A DNA stretch of 64,000 bases from Symbiodinium natans (GCA_905221605.1 CAJNDS010002745.1:696001-760000); one strand, 5' to 3'; counted from the first letter of the stretch, positions 20,623 to 31,120 are shown. Made by a program: numbers and translations. The notes: generated by a model not told the origin, from the sequence alone.

Positions 20623-21338
20623 CTCAGGGTTTAGGGTTTAGGGTTTAGGGTTTAGGGTTTAGGGTTTAGGGTTTAGGGTTTAGGGGTTAGGGGTTTGGGG
20701 TTTAGGGTTTAGGTTTTAGGGTTTAGGGTTTAGGGTTTAGGGGTTCGAGGCGTGACATGATCCTTGTCAATCCTGAGACGCTTAACCCCCCAAAACTCTG
20801 AACAAACACCAAAGCCCCAGAAACCCACACAAAAAACCGGACCCCCCAAACCCGAGCCCACACAACCCTAAACTCTAAACCCCCTAATTAAAGCCCAAAC
20901 CCGAGCCTGTTCAATTTTAGTCCTGTGGCCCTAAATAGTATGAAAAAACTCGTGGACCCAAACCTGCTGCGTGGGAAAAATCATCCAGGGGCCCGCAAAC
21001 GCACCACTCTAAGGGTAACATGGTGCCTGCCTTAGCATGGGCTCATTCAATGGGGAGCCCTCATATGCCCTTGTATATTTAGGGTTTAGGGTTTAGGGTT
21101 TGGGTTTCGGGTTTCGGGTTTCGGGTTTAGGGTTTAGGGTTTAGGGTTTAGGGTTTAGGGTTTAGGGTTTAGGGTAGTAGACCCAACGGCCCATACTTCA
21201 GAACCCTTTAAAAGAAGGTAAGGGATCATATTGAACCCTGCAACCGCCGGTAAAACCACCACAAACCAAGGGCCTAAAAGTCCTGAGCTTGGGGTTTAGG
21301 ACTCTGAACCCTGCAGCCTAAAACCTTAAACCCTTTAC

Positions 21339-21398
21339 CCTGGCGCGTGTTGAAATTGAGGTTCGTCTTCGTGATGCTTTACATGAGATGACTGATCC
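21339..21398 (-). CDS. candidate exon with GTAAAG donor
   Basis: Acceptor CCTTTTTATAAG|GG and donor GCCAGG|GTAAAG bound exactly 60 bases. Two frames are open (ISCKASRRRTSISTRAR, or HVKHHEDEPQFQHAPG), so the reading frame is undecided. Confidence 0.42.
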
Positions 21399-21542
21399 CT
21401 TATAAAAAGGCGGTAGCTGAATTAAGAACAAACCTAAGCCCTAAACCCTAAACCCTAAACCCTAAACCCTAAACCCTAAACCCTAAACCCTAAAGCCGAA
21501 ACCCTAAACCCTAAACCCTAAACCCTAAACCCTAAACCCTCC

Positions 21543-21619
21543 CCATGTCCAAGAACTTCTCCCTGCCGTCCCAGTGTCGGCACAAAGCTTGCTCCTCGCT
21601 GTGAACACGAAGAACTTGC
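21543..21619 (-). CDS. candidate exon, charged
   Basis: Acceptor CCCTCTGGGAG|G. The frame is QVLRVHSEEQALCRHWDGRE then KFLDM. The donor is unclear (GA or GG). Confidence 0.42.
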
Positions 21620-21989
21620 CTCCCAGAGGGGTGTAAAGGTTTAGGGTTTAGGGTTCAGGGAACCCTAAACCCTAAACCTAAACCCTAAGCCCTACATCCT
21701 ACAACCCTAGACCGTTTAAGCCCCAAAACCAAGTTAGCCCGAAACCTTCAAGCACAGTTTGCGCGGAACTACGTGTTCAGAAGAACCCTAAACCCCAAAG
21801 GTTTTGTGTTGAGGTGTAGGATTTAAGGGTAATTGAGGCCTATGGTAAGCCTCTAGACCCTAAGACCAAGATGATCTGATTCCATGTTAAAAGGCGGCTA
21901 AGAAGAAAAGGCAACGCTTCTAGGGTTTAGGGTTTAGGGTTTAGGGTTTACAAAACTTTGCTTCAGGCTTTGCGTAGGGTTTAGGCCGC

Positions 21990-22043
21990 CGAGTCTGTCC
22001 TGCCCAGGACAGCTAACAAGGCAAGGCCACCGACGCGTGCAAG
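21990..22043 (-). CDS. candidate exon, unknown protein
   Basis: Acceptor GTCATAAG|CTT and GC donor GACTCG|GCGG. The frame is LARVGGLALLAVLGRTDS. Confidence 0.35.
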
Positions 22044-22227
22044 CTTATGACACGTTCAGGGTTTAGGGCTTAGGGTTTAGGGTTTACGGTTTAGGGTAAA
22101 GGGCCCTAAACACCCAGAACCTAAATCTGAGGGGAAAACGAAGCCCGCAAAGACCTACTCGTAGTTGATCAGATTTCATGTTCCCAAAGTGACCCATCGA
22201 CCCAATACTTGGGTTTATATAACTCAA

Positions 22228-22345
22228 AACCCAAGAGAAACCTAGGAATAAAAATTGCGCCCTTTTGAGTTTAAAGAGGCTGTTAAGCGAACCTAAACCC
22301 CAAAAAAGGGAATAATGGCCTACTCTGGGTCCTCGAACGAATACT
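22228..22345. repeat. family G element, uninterrupted copy
   Basis: AACCTAGGAATAAAA, then CGCCCTTTTGAGTTTAAAG, then GGGAATAATGGCCTACTCTG ending GGTCCT. It is a reference for the interrupted copies at 38709 and 45215. Related fragments lie at 7336, 8807 and 23660. Confidence 0.65.
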
Positions 22346-22531
22346 TCAGCCACATGTCTCTTGGTTGGGTACACGAAAAAGGCTGTTGAAACCTGTCGTG
22401 CAGTAGGCCCTAAACACTATCAACCGCACAAATCCTTCAAAAACACCCAAGCCCAATCACCCCTGTCAACCCCGCAAACCCCACAGACTCGAAACCTTAT
22501 GCCCCTAAGGTAGCAACCTCTCATCGAACAC

Positions 22532-22575
22532 ACTCGATCTGTCCACCCGAAAACCTCAGAACAACATCATCGAAC
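22532..22575 (-). CDS. short candidate exon
   Basis: Acceptor ACCGTGTCTCTAG|G and donor GAGT|GTGTTC. The frame is FDDVVLRFSGGQIE. Confidence 0.36.
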
Positions 22576-22710
22576 CTAGAGACACGGTAGTGTTTGGGGT
22601 TTAGGGTTTAGGGCACGTGTCGCAGTAGGCGGGCTTGAAGGGTCATTGAGGTTTGTTTTGGGATTGGATTCGCGGGTTTCAGGTCTTGGTGGATTGACTC
22701 GCGGGGTACA

Positions 22711-22748
22711 GAAATCCCTATTAAGGACTGTTAGGAGGAACATCCCAA
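22711..22748. repeat. hairpin family A, half copy
   Basis: Only the right arm is kept: TAAGGACTGTTAGGAGGAAC then ATCCC. Confidence 0.5.
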
Positions 22749-22873
22749 CTTGGGGGTTTCAAGGTTTAGGGTTGAGGACCCTAAACCCTAAACCCTAAAC
22801 CCTAGAAGGATAGATGGCCCAAGCTGTCCTGAGAACTGCATCCCCTGCTGACGCACATGGGGGTTTCCGAATA

Positions 22874-22972
22874 TAGGGGTACCTTCTTGGGGTCTTTTTT
22901 TGAGGGGAATCCTACTATTTGGGGGTCTAGATCGTATTGTAAAGGAATCCTACTACAGTATTTGGGGGAGGT
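22874..22972. repeat. family F element
   Basis: Contains two internal copies of GGAATCCTACTA. Otherwise as at 7459. Confidence 0.6.
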
Positions 22973-23032
22973 TTATGTTAGGGTTCCTTGTCTTCCTAAA
23001 CTCCCGACGTGTTTCCACGTCTTCCGACTCAC

Positions 23033-23110
23033 AGCTGTGTTTAATGGGTCTGTGCAAGCTGCAGGAGCCCGCTGTACTGCAATGCGCCACGCTTCTGACG
23101 CCACGGCTGC
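23033..23110 (-). CDS. candidate exon, 26 codons, GTGAGT donor
   Basis: Acceptor CGTAGTTGCAG|G and a perfect donor CAGCT|GTGAGT. Exactly 78 bases: AAVASEAWRIAVQRAPAACT then DPLNTA. Among the best-defined exons. Family unknown. Confidence 0.56.
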
Positions 23111-23335
23111 CTGCAACTACGACCTTGGGGACCTACATGAACCTTACAAAAGGGCTCAGATACCCCTAGACTAATATAATCCCTGTTATATGGCCACTTC
23201 TCTGAGATGGGCTCCCTTCTGAGGCTGCTATTTAGGGTACCCAAAGAGGGACCAGAATTTTGAGAACCGACCATATGAACCATACCCTAAACCCTGAACC
23301 ATAAACCCTAAACCCTAAACCCTTTTAGGGTTCAC

Positions 23336-23436
23336 TTGCTCCCCAAGGAACAAACGATTGGGCGGACTATTAAAAGTGTCCGAATTGGACCCGTGTGCCT
23401 CGTGCACTGAGCCTTCTGGGTGAGGGCGCTGCCGGA
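23336..23436 (-). CDS. candidate exon, basic
   Basis: Acceptor CCTAGAAG|TCC and donor GAGCAA|GTGAAC. The frame is SGSALTQKAQCTRHTGPIRT then LLIVRPIVCSLGS. Confidence 0.46.
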
Positions 23437-23535
23437 CTTCTAGGGTTTAGGGTTTAGGGTTTAGGGTTTAGGGTTTAGGGAATCTTTAGAATCCTATTGT
23501 CTCTGATGTCAGTCCAGCAGTAGTATCTCCTGCAC

Positions 23536-23607
23536 CCTTCCCCCGATGAACTGTACATGCGGAGATGCTCAAGAACTGCCGTTCTTGCGGAGATCGTTTC
23601 TAAGAGC
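23536..23607 (-). CDS. candidate exon, unknown protein
   Basis: Acceptor GGACTCTCAG|G. The frame is LLETISARTAVLEHLRMYSS, with GT donor GAAGG|GTGCAG. The same frame stays open a further 23 codons, so the 3' end could lie lower. Confidence 0.42.
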
Positions 23608-23898
23608 CTGAGAGTCCTAATCAATTGGGTTAAAAGTCATTATCTTGGTCTAGGTTGCCCAGCGACCTAGGATTTGGCAGGGTGCCTTTTTGTGCTTGAA
23701 TGGGCGAACAAGGGAGCCTAAACCCTCAAAAAAAGGGAAGAAGGGTGCTACTGGTCATCCTAGTGCTTCTAAATTGCCCCAAGTTCGTCGGGTTAAGGGT
23801 TTACGGTTTAGGGTTCCTCCAAGACCCCCGAAATTAAGCAACTAGGGTTCAGGTGTTCGGGGTGTTGGGTATTTAGATTGGGTTTAAGGCGCTTGGGC

Positions 23899-24001
23899 CC
23901 TGCAAGTACAAGTCGGGCATAGTCAGGCTCAGAATTTCCTTGCTGAGGCCTGATAGCGTGTGGACATCACCCTTAACGTGGCCCACAATGCTCTCAAAAG
24001 C
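23899..24001 (-). CDS. candidate exon, 34 codons
   Basis: Acceptor TTGCGGAAG|G and GC donor GCAGG|GCCCA. The frame is FESIVGHVKGDVHTLSGLSK then EILSLTMPDLYL. Confidence 0.5.
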
Positions 24002-24192
24002 CTTCCGCAAAACCACCAATCAACCGCAAGCAACAACACCTAACAAACCCAAACCCTAAGTAGAAACCCTGAACCCTAAGGCCAACAGCCTAAAAACTAA
24101 AACCAACAAAATAAGACACCCTGTTGAAACACATAGAGCTTTACCATTTGGGTTCAGGGTGCATGGAAGGTCCGTTCAACTTTGGGGTACTT

Positions 24193-24375
24193 AGCTTTGG
24201 AGTAGACCCTGGAAAAAAGTATATACTTTTTAGGCGTAAGTAGCTATAATAGGAACCCAGCACCAAAAAAAAAGTATTAAAGTACAGTACTCCAAGACCC
24301 AGGGTGTTCTAAGTAGCTATAATAGGAACCCAGCACCAAAACAATATTAAAGTACAGTACTCCAAGACCCAGGGT
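24193..24375. repeat. hairpin family B with internal duplication
   Basis: A full copy (TTTGGAGTAGACCCTGG to AGTACTCCAAGACCCAGG) is followed at 24308 by a second copy of its right half (GTAGCTATAATAGGAACCCA onwards). Confidence 0.75.
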
Positions 24376-24388
24376 AGCTATTAGGCAC

Positions 24389-24477
24389 CGGCCAGGCTCT
24401 CCCGAGATGCTTCCCTCCGCATCGGCACCGCGTCATGTAGGAAGCCTTTCGGATGTTGGGGTCGCCAGAACCCGGGG
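24389..24477 (-). CDS. candidate exon, basic, Cys-containing
   Basis: Acceptor CTGCAAG|CCC and donor TGGCCG|GTGCC. The frame PGSGDPNIRKASYMTRCRCG then GKHLGRAWP. Confidence 0.46.
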
Positions 24478-24484
24478 CTTGCAG

Positions 24485-24603
24485 GGCTTAGGGTTTAGGG
24501 TTTAGGGTTTAGGGTTTAGGGTTTAGGGTTTAGGGTTTAGGGTTTAGGGTTTAGGGTTTAGGGTTTAGGGTTTAGGGTTTAGGGTTTAGGGTTTAGGGTT
24601 TAG
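24485..24603. repeat. TTTAGGG telomere-type tract
   Basis: Seventeen perfect units. Confidence 0.98.
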
Positions 24604-24761
24604 CTGGCACCATGCTAAAGTAGTAAACTTGCGCCCCTAAACCCTAAACCCGAAACAATTGGGGGTTCTAGATGTAAGGGCCGAACCCTAAACCCTAAAC
24701 CCCTTTATTGACCTGCAACCCCAAGCCCTTCAAGTGTTACGGTTTTCAGGTGAGCTCTGAC

Positions 24762-24858
24762 CCAGGCTGCTTAAGGCTAGGACAGGGGAGTGCCAGCGGG
24801 CATTTCGGAACATTGGGTTGCCGTAGTCGGGTTTCTGGATCCTAGCGCCTTGCACCCT
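24762..24858 (-). CDS. candidate exon, 32 codons
   Basis: Acceptor GGTTCTTACCTTGCAG|AGG has a good pyrimidine tract. Donor GCCTGG|GTCAG. The frame is RVQGARIQKPDYGNPMFRNA then RWHSPVLALSSL. Confidence 0.52.
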
Positions 24859-24918
24859 CTGCAAGGTAAGAACCACTCCCCCTAAACCCTCAACCCTAGG
24901 CCCTCAACCGCCGTTAAC

Positions 24919-24990
24919 TTGGCGTCTACAACCATCCCGGTCCCCAACCCTAAAGCCCCAAGACACCCAGAACCCAATGGTGCCCAAATT
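24919..24990 (-). CDS. candidate exon, Gly-rich hydrophobic
   Basis: Acceptor TTTTTGTTCCAACTTCAAG|A and donor GCCAA|GTTAAC. The frame IWAPLGSGCLGALGLGTGMV. Confidence 0.42.
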
Positions 24991-25432
24991 CTTGAAGTTG
25001 GAACAAAAACCTCTGTGAACCCTGAACCATGAACCCTAACCCCAAAACTTAGGGTGTAGGGTTTATAAGGGTTTAGGGTAACTTTCGGGTTAGGTTTAGG
25101 GTTAAGTCCTGAACTCCGAACACCAAACACTAAACCCCAAACCCTAAGCCCAGGTGGGGCTACAGAAGGGGCAGAGCCTAAGGTTTAGCAGGGTTTAGGG
25201 TTTAGGGCTTAGTTTAGGGTTTAGGGTGTAGGATTAGGGTGCAGGGTTTAGCTTGTGAAGGGGCGACATTGGGTTTTTAGGGCTTCGAGGCAAAGAAAGC
25301 AACGTTTCAGGCTTTGGGCCGTGGATGATGTGAAGGCCGTAGAAGGCTTAAGGGCCTACTACTCTGGGTCACTGAACCCGCCACCCAAATTCCTAGCTCC
25401 TTGCTACGAAACCCGTAAGAATAACCCAACTG

Positions 25433-25541
25433 GGGATGTTCCTTCTTATACTAACAGTCCTTAGTAGGGAATATAGTAAGGGGGGGGGGGGGGGGGGTAT
25501 GGTCCCCGTTAAGGACTGTTCTATATGGGGGAACATTTCAA
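25433..25541. repeat. hairpin family A with poly-G loop
   Basis: Arms GGGATGTTCCTTCTTATACT and CTATATGGGGGAACATTTC around a run of about 19 G. Confidence 0.75.
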
Positions 25542-25641
25542 CCCTAAACCCTAAACCCTAAACCCCAAACCCTAAACCCTAAACCTTAAACCCTAAACCC
25601 CCAAACCTAAAATCCCCAACATCAGGAGCTGAAACATCGGC

Positions 25642-25708
25642 CTCGGCTATGGCTCGCGAGGAACTTGGCCAGGGAAGCACTGAGCCTTTGAACCGCCTTG
25701 TTCTTGAC
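25642..25708 (-). CDS. candidate exon, helical
   Basis: Acceptor CTTGTTGAGCTCAG|G and GC donor CCGAG|GCCGA. The frame is VKNKAVQRLSASLAKFLASH. The acceptor region is partly repeated at 25882-25930, beyond a microsatellite. Confidence 0.46.
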
Positions 25709-25775
25709 CTGAGCTCAACAAGATTGGCTTAAGGGTTCAAGGTTAAAAGGTTTTTTTGTATTCTTGTTTTGTTTT

Positions 25776-25879
<104 letters not shown>

Positions 25880-26021
25880 TTTGACCTGGGCTGAACGAAT
25901 TTGCTTGAGGGTTCAAGGTTGTAAGGTTTCGGGGGTACTCCGAGCATATTCAACAAAGGGTTTGGGCCCTAAACCCTAAACCCGAAACCCGAAACCCTAA
26001 ACCCTAAACCTCACAAGGCAC

Positions 26022-26099
26022 CCAGCTGGGCGCCCGGCAAAGTACTCGTTCGTCAGGTGGCCGCCCAGGAGTACGAGCAAGAGGTAGATGCCGAAGAAC
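26022..26099 (-). CDS. candidate exon, membrane-like segment
   Basis: Acceptor GCTGTTGAGCAG|G and donor GCTGG|GTGCC. The frame FFGIYLLLVLLGGHLTNEYF then AGRPAG has a plausible transmembrane stretch. Confidence 0.46.
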
Positions 26100-26237
26100 C
26101 TGCTCAACAGCCAAGGGTTTAGGGTGTAGGGTTTAGGGTTTAGGGATCAGACTACTCAACCCTAAGCCCTAAAACCCGTAGGCCAGGCTAAGGTAGAACC
26201 CCCGGCAAACCCACAAACCCCCTGCTAGGATACCTAC

Positions 26238-26289
26238 TGGAGTTTAAGGAATGCCTCATCTGGATCGTCTTGGCCACTATTTTCGAAAC
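26238..26289 (-). CDS. candidate exon, acidic
   Basis: Acceptor CTTGGGAAG|G and donor CTCCA|GTAGGT. The frame is FENSGQDDPDEAFLKL. Confidence 0.46.
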
Positions 26290-26439
26290 CTTCCCAAGAT
26301 CGATTCGGCCATGTTCTCAAAAACATGCTCCCCGTTTGGATACCCTAAAATATTGGGAGGTCCGCCTTGTCATAGTAAATTCAAAACGGGCCGTCATTTA
26401 GAGAAGTGAGAAGTGACCCTGTACAAAGTTGAAGTTATA

Positions 26440-26585
26440 GGGTTCTTAAGGGAGGCGGGTTCAAGGGTGGTATGTAACCCAAGGTTCCCTTAACTAATGC
26501 TTCCTACTACTCCCTAAGGCTCCCGAAGCTTCCTTAAGGTTCCCTAGGTACCTACCCCCCACGAACCGCCCTCCCTTAAGAACCC
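26440..26585. repeat. hairpin family E element
   Basis: Near-perfect 23-bp inverted arms: GGGTTCTTAAGGGAGGCGGG at the left and CCGCCCTCCCTTAAGAACCC at the right. Diverged partial copies at 29262-29352 (opposite orientation) and 37240-37300. Confidence 0.8.
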
Positions 26586-26915
26586 GATAATCAACAGCTG
26601 CGCGCAAAATCCCTCCATAAACATGTAGAGAACATTCCCTCTTTAACTAGTATGTTTTTTATGAACCCACCGAAAAAAATGTAAGTTTTCTTCCGTATAA
26701 GGGCAATTTAGGGATCACAGAATGTGTTGTATTTCTTGGGGGGGTTCTTAAGCAAATAGTAGATTAAGGGGCGGTTGCGGTCGCCAGAGAGGAAAGGAAA
26801 AGGATATTGGTCCAAAGGGTTCTGGTCAAAGGGACTCCACAAAGGAAAAGGATACAAAGGCAAACAACTCGAAACCCTAAACCCTACACCCTAAACCCTA
26901 AACCCTAAACCCGGC

Positions 26916-27032
26916 TGTTGCCATGTTCAATGAAACGGCACGGCGGCGGGTTACGGCAGCAGATGCTACATGATCCACGCATCGAAGGCTCTTCTGGGCC
27001 GTGCGCATTGTCAGAAACTCCGAGCTCTCGCA
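26916..27032 (-). CDS. candidate exon, 39 codons
   Basis: Acceptor AACCCAAG|TGC and GC donor CAACA|GCCGG. The frame is CESSEFLTMRTAQKSLRCVD then HVASAAVTRRRAVSLNMA. Confidence 0.5.
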
Positions 27033-27038
27033 CTTGGG

Positions 27039-27144
27039 TTTAGGGTTTAGGGTTTAGGGTTTAGGGTTTAGGGCTTAGGGCTTAGGGTTTAGGGTTTAGG
27101 GTTTAGGGTTTAGGGTTTAGGGTTTAGGGTTTAGGGTTTAGGGG
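27039..27144. repeat. TTTAGGG telomere-type tract
   Basis: Fifteen units, with two CTTAGGG, immediately beside the exon at 26916-27032. Confidence 0.97.
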
Positions 27145-27179
27145 TTGCAAGAAAGGCCAGACAATAGAGTAACCTAGGA

Positions 27180-27263
27180 ATTAAACCCTAAACCCTAAAC
27201 CCTAAACCCTAAACCCTACACCCTAAACCCTAAACCCTAAACCCTAAACCCTAAACCCTACAC
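27180..27263. repeat. CCCTAAA telomere-type tract
   Basis: Twelve units in the opposite orientation to the tract 36 bp to its left. Confidence 0.97.
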
Positions 27264-27272
27264 CTATAGGGC

Positions 27273-27353
27273 CTCCTGGGAAACTTCCCCTGTTGGATGC
27301 ACGAGTTTGGCCTCTTGGGCATGATACCGCCCCAGAGCTTCTCGGCAATCTTC
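27273..27353 (-). CDS. candidate exon, 26 codons, basic
   Basis: Acceptor AAAGCCTAG|G and GC donor CAGGAG|GCCC. The frame is KIAEKLWGGIMPKRPNSCIQ then QGKFPRR. Confidence 0.5.
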
Positions 27354-28001
27354 CTAGGCTTTTGGTGGGTTTAGGGTTTAGGGTTTAGGGTTTAGGGCTA
27401 GGGTTTAGGGTTTAGGGTTTAGGGCTAGGGTTTAGGGGTTGGGGTTTAGGGTTTGGGGTTTAGGGTTTGGGGTTTAGGGTTTGGGGTTTAGGGTTTTTGG
27501 TTTGGGGGTTGGGGTTTAGGGTTCAGGGTTGAGGTTCAGGGTTTAGGGTGAGGGGCTTAGGGTGAAGTTTAGGGTTAAGGGTTAGGATTTAGAGTTTAGG
27601 GTTTAGGCTTCAGCTAGGCTGCCCAGTAACCTTTTTCAGGAAATGCCCAAACATTCCTCCCTTAAAAGGCCCCACAACCTAACCTAAAGCAATAAACCCT
27701 AAACCCGAAAACCCCAAAACCCAAAACCCGAAAACCCTAAACCCCTAACACCCTAAACAACCCCAAAACCCAAAAGCCCCCCACCCTGAGCGCTCAGGGG
27801 CGTGCAGAGTTGATGGTCTCAGGGCAGTTCAAGGTTTAGAGGTGTCACATCATGTTATGCAGGCTCCTTATCACTGGTGGGCCTAAACCCTAAACAGCCT
27901 AAACACTAAATTTTAAACTCAAACACCCTAAACTCTAAAAGCCTACTCCCTAAGCCCCTAAGGCTTCAACGCAGTGGGCGTAAAAGAAACAAAAACAAAA
28001 A

Positions 28002-28100
28002 CAAAAAATAGTTAAAAAAAAAACAATAATCAAAATATTCATAATATATTAAAACAAGTAATATATTGATATACAGTTAAAATTTCAAAAGAAAAATGTG
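28002..28100. other. AT-rich segment
   Basis: About 100 bp of A-rich then TA-rich sequence with no reading frame, unlike the GC-rich surroundings. Confidence 0.8.
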
Positions 28101-28407
28101 AATGTCGAAGCTCGGTTGAGCTGTGGCCAAACTTGGACACCCCGAACCCCCCAACACGCGGGTTTAGGGTTTAGGGTGTAGGGTATAGGGTACTTATCAC
28201 CCCAATTATAACTGTACTTACGAGCCCCCTAAGTCCTCTAAGTAGGTAAAAAAAGTAGACTTCCAGTGATGGGCCTTGTAAGTACAAATCTAATTGTGAT
28301 TACAAGTGCCCAGGAACCTCCAAGTGTAAGTGGCTTGGTAGCACAGTAATCATATTACAATAAGGGCACACTCTTTTGGGGAAGGAAAAGTGCCGAGAGG
28401 CAAGGAC

Positions 28408-28487
28408 GGAGGTTGAGCGGCGTGACGGGTGGCTTTGCAGCATTACGGCTCAGATTGTTGCGGGCTGTTGGGCTCCACATGCGCAGG
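28408..28487 (-). CDS. candidate exon, basic
   Basis: Acceptor CTTGCAAAG|C. The frame is LRMWSPTARNNLSRNAAKPP then VTPLN, ending at a weak GT. Confidence 0.42.
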
Positions 28488-28567
28488 CTTTGCAAGTATG
28501 GGTTAAGGGTTCAGGGTTTAGGGTTTGGGGTTTAGGGTTTAGGGTTTAGGGTTTAGGGTAGAAGTAC

Positions 28568-28637
28568 TTCAGCTTCGGGCGTTGGCTTGGCATCTAAACC
28601 ACACGCGCTACCCGTGCGGACCCAAACACTCATGGCC
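28568..28637 (-). CDS. candidate exon, unknown protein
   Basis: Acceptor GTTAAAG|G and donor GCTGAA|GTACTT. The frame is AMSVWVRTGSACGLDAKPTP then EAE. Confidence 0.46.
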
Positions 28638-28690
28638 CTTTAACAACCCTAAACCCTAAACCCTAAACCCTAAACCCTAGACCCACAGGC

Positions 28691-28740
28691 CAAGGGACTT
28701 TTTGTAGAAGATCTGACCGATGGGCCCGTGCAGTATGAAC
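28691..28740 (-). CDS. candidate exon, possibly Mpv17-like
   Basis: Acceptor CCAACTGCCAAG|G and GC donor CTTG|GCCTGT. The frame FILHGPIGQIFYKKSL has a G-P-x-x-x-x-x-Y pattern loosely like the GP..H.WY motif of Mpv17/PMP22 proteins. That link is speculative. The exon itself is moderately supported. Confidence 0.4.
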
Positions 28741-29511
28741 CTTGGCAGTTGGCACCGGCGGGCGCTCCAGAAAGGGTTTAGGGTTTAGGGTTTAGGGTTT
28801 AGGCTAGGGTTTAGGGTTTAGGGTTTAGGGTTTAGGGTCCCTCCTACAGAGGGACTGGTACCTCCTAAGGCGGGTTCCGGGGTCTCAATTCCTAGGGCGT
28901 TGAGGGCTCAAGAGCCTTGGGGTAAGATGTTGTTGGTTGCATGAATGTTATGCGTTTTGTGTTGGGTCAGGGGGTTGGGGATAGTTTCTAGATAGCAAGT
29001 CGTTTGGGCTGCCCATAGGTTCAGTAGAGTTTGAGGAATCCCAGCCCAGGGCTTGGGTTCGGAAATGGCATGGGCCGAGTGTCTGGGACCGCTTTATTTA
29101 GGGTTTAGGGTTTAGGGTTTAGGGTTTAGGGTTTAGGGTTTAGGGTTTAGGAGTTTACTTATAGGTTCTTGAGGGAGGGTGGGGCTTAGGGTTTGGGGTT
29201 TGGGGTTTGGGGCTTAGGGTTGAGGGTTGAGGGCTGAGGGTTTAGGGTTCAGGGTTTAGGGTACCTAGGGAACGGTAAGGAAGCCTAGGGAGCCTGAAAG
29301 AGTAGTGGGGAGTATTAGGGAACCTTGGATTGCACACACCCCCTCCCTTAAAGGACTCCAGGAGTGCCTAAACCCTAAACCCTAAACCCTAAACCCTAAG
29401 CCCTAAACCCTAAACCCTAAACCCTAAACCCTAAACCCTAAACCCTAACAGGTCTAAGGCGCTGCGGGCTTGGGTTAAGCAACTTCTGGCAAGACTTACA
29501 TGCAGCGCTAC

Positions 29512-29581
29512 CGGCGTCCAAATACGGGTTGTTCTGGTTCAGGGCCCCTTCTTAAAAGGATCGCTCGTTCCGAGAGGGTAC
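29512..29581 (-). CDS. candidate exon, unknown protein
   Basis: Acceptor CATCAAAACAG|G and donor GACGCCG|GTAGCG. The frame is TLSERAILLRRGPEPEQPVF. A 45-codon frame is open on the plus strand over the same bases. Confidence 0.4.
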
Positions 29582-29740
29582 CTGTTTTGATGGACCCCAA
29601 GTTAGCCTACTAGTTCTCCCGGTTTAGGGTTTAGGGTTTAGGGTTTAGGGTTTAGGGTTTAAGGTTTAGGGTTTAGGGTTTAGGGTTTAGGGTGGCATGC
29701 CCCAACCCCAACGGGGTCAGGGAAAACTTCCCGTATTTAC

Positions 29741-29778
29741 CTGATCTGGTTCGCAAGGATTCTGCTTTACCCTGAACC
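29741..29778 (-). CDS. short candidate exon with GTAAAT donor
   Basis: Acceptor GGCTTCCAAGCAG|G and donor GATCAG|GTAAAT. The frame is FRVKQNPCEPDQ. Confidence 0.42.
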
Positions 29779-30054
29779 CTGCTTGGAAGCCCTTTTGGCT
29801 AAGCAAGTAGGGTTAGTAAGGTGGGTTATGGGAATTAACATCGAGCTTCTAGGGGGATACTAAGTGAGTGGGATTACCAAGTCAAAAGAAGTTCAAAAGG
29901 TACCCTGCACCCCAAAGCAACACATCCTTCAAGGAGGGTTTCGGGTTTAGGGCTAGCAGGGTGCAAGGCTTGAAGATTTAGGGAACTTAGGGTTTAGGGT
30001 TTAAGGTTTAGGGTTTAGACCAGGAACCTAACACATCCCTGAGGCGACCTCAGC

Positions 30055-30113
30055 CGAGGCACATGGGGAAGGCCAGCGATCCAAGCCAGGTCATCAAGGA
30101 GGAGCCGAAGAAC
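30055..30113 (-). CDS. candidate exon, hydrophobic
   Basis: Acceptor ACCAGAAAG|G and GC donor CTCG|GCTGA. The frame FFGSSLMTWLGSLAFPMCL is membrane-like. Confidence 0.42.
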
Positions 30114-30735
30114 CTTTCTGGTTTAGGGTTTAGGGTTTAGGTTTAGGGTTTATATAGGGTTTAGGGTTTAGGTTTAGGGTTTAGGGTATCTTTCTGCGTA
30201 GGGACGTTAAGGTTTAGGGTTTAGGGTTAAGGGACGTTAAGGCTCAGGGGTTAAGAGGTTCAAGCGTCCTTCTTTGGGGCTTAGAAGAGGTCTAGGGGTT
30301 TTGGGACATCTGGATTAACCGAAGCCGTATTCTCGAACTGCGACAACCTAAACCCAAAAACCTTGAACCCTCAAAGTGTTTTTGACCTTGACTTGCTCTC
30401 GAAACCCTAAACCCTAAACCCTAAGCCCTAAACCCTACTAACCCTACAGAAGTCTTATTGAATAAAGTGAGCAATAAAGGGCCTATATTATAAGGCCTTT
30501 ATGGACGCATGAATAAGGCCCTGATTGCGTACAGCAGTTGTGCGTGCATTATAAGGAGTTTTTGTAGCGCACGCACGAAGATGAAGAGAATAAGTGAAGA
30601 TAATGAGTGAACAAGTAAGCGAATTAACTGAGCGAACGCAGTAAGCGGTTGAACGAAACCATGACACCTTGGCTTCGGGTTTAGGGTTACTCTAACCCCT
30701 AAACCCTAAACCCTAAACCCTAAACGCCAAGGAGC

Positions 30736-30804
30736 CGGGTGATCATGTGGGGCTTCTCGGAGAGGCAGTCCCTGCAAAGCAGCAGTGTCTGCACTCATGG
30801 TCTT
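30736..30804 (-). CDS. candidate exon, 23 codons
   Basis: Acceptor GGCCCTCAG|AAG and GC donor CACCCG|GCTCC. The frame is KTMSADTAALQGLPLREAPH. Confidence 0.4.
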
Positions 30805-30830
30805 CTGAGGGCCCTAAGCCCCTTAGTAGG

Positions 30831-30930
30831 GAATGAGGGAATGAGGTACTCTATAGAATCTCTATAGAATCCCTTGAAGGGTACACATAGGGGCATAAAG
30901 GTACCAAGTTCCCGGAAGTTCCCTCAGTCC
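30831..30930. repeat. hairpin family C element
   Basis: TAGTAGGGAATGAGGGAATG with tandem TCTATAGAATC in the middle and a diverged right arm. Confidence 0.6.
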
Positions 30931-30998
30931 CCATTGAGACGCAGTAGGTCAACCCTAAACCCAAGACCCACGTGGTCTGTCCTTTACCCCTTGAAGAA

Positions 30999-31109
30999 CA
31001 GGGTTTAGGGTTTAGGGTTTAGGGTTTAGGGTTTAGGGTTTAGGGTTTAGGGTTTAGGGTTTAGGGTTTAGGGTTTAGGGTTTAGGGCTTAGGGTTTAGG
31101 GTTTAGGGC
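30999..31109. repeat. TTTAGGG telomere-type tract
   Basis: About 15 units. Confidence 0.97.
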
Positions 31110-31120
31110 TCGGTTTTGAC

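Noticed and set aside
28578-28620. tRNA-like string on the minus strand (GGGTAGCGCGTGTGGTTTAG)
   Set aside because: It resembles a D-arm, but no acceptor stem, anticodon arm or T-arm could be folded around it.
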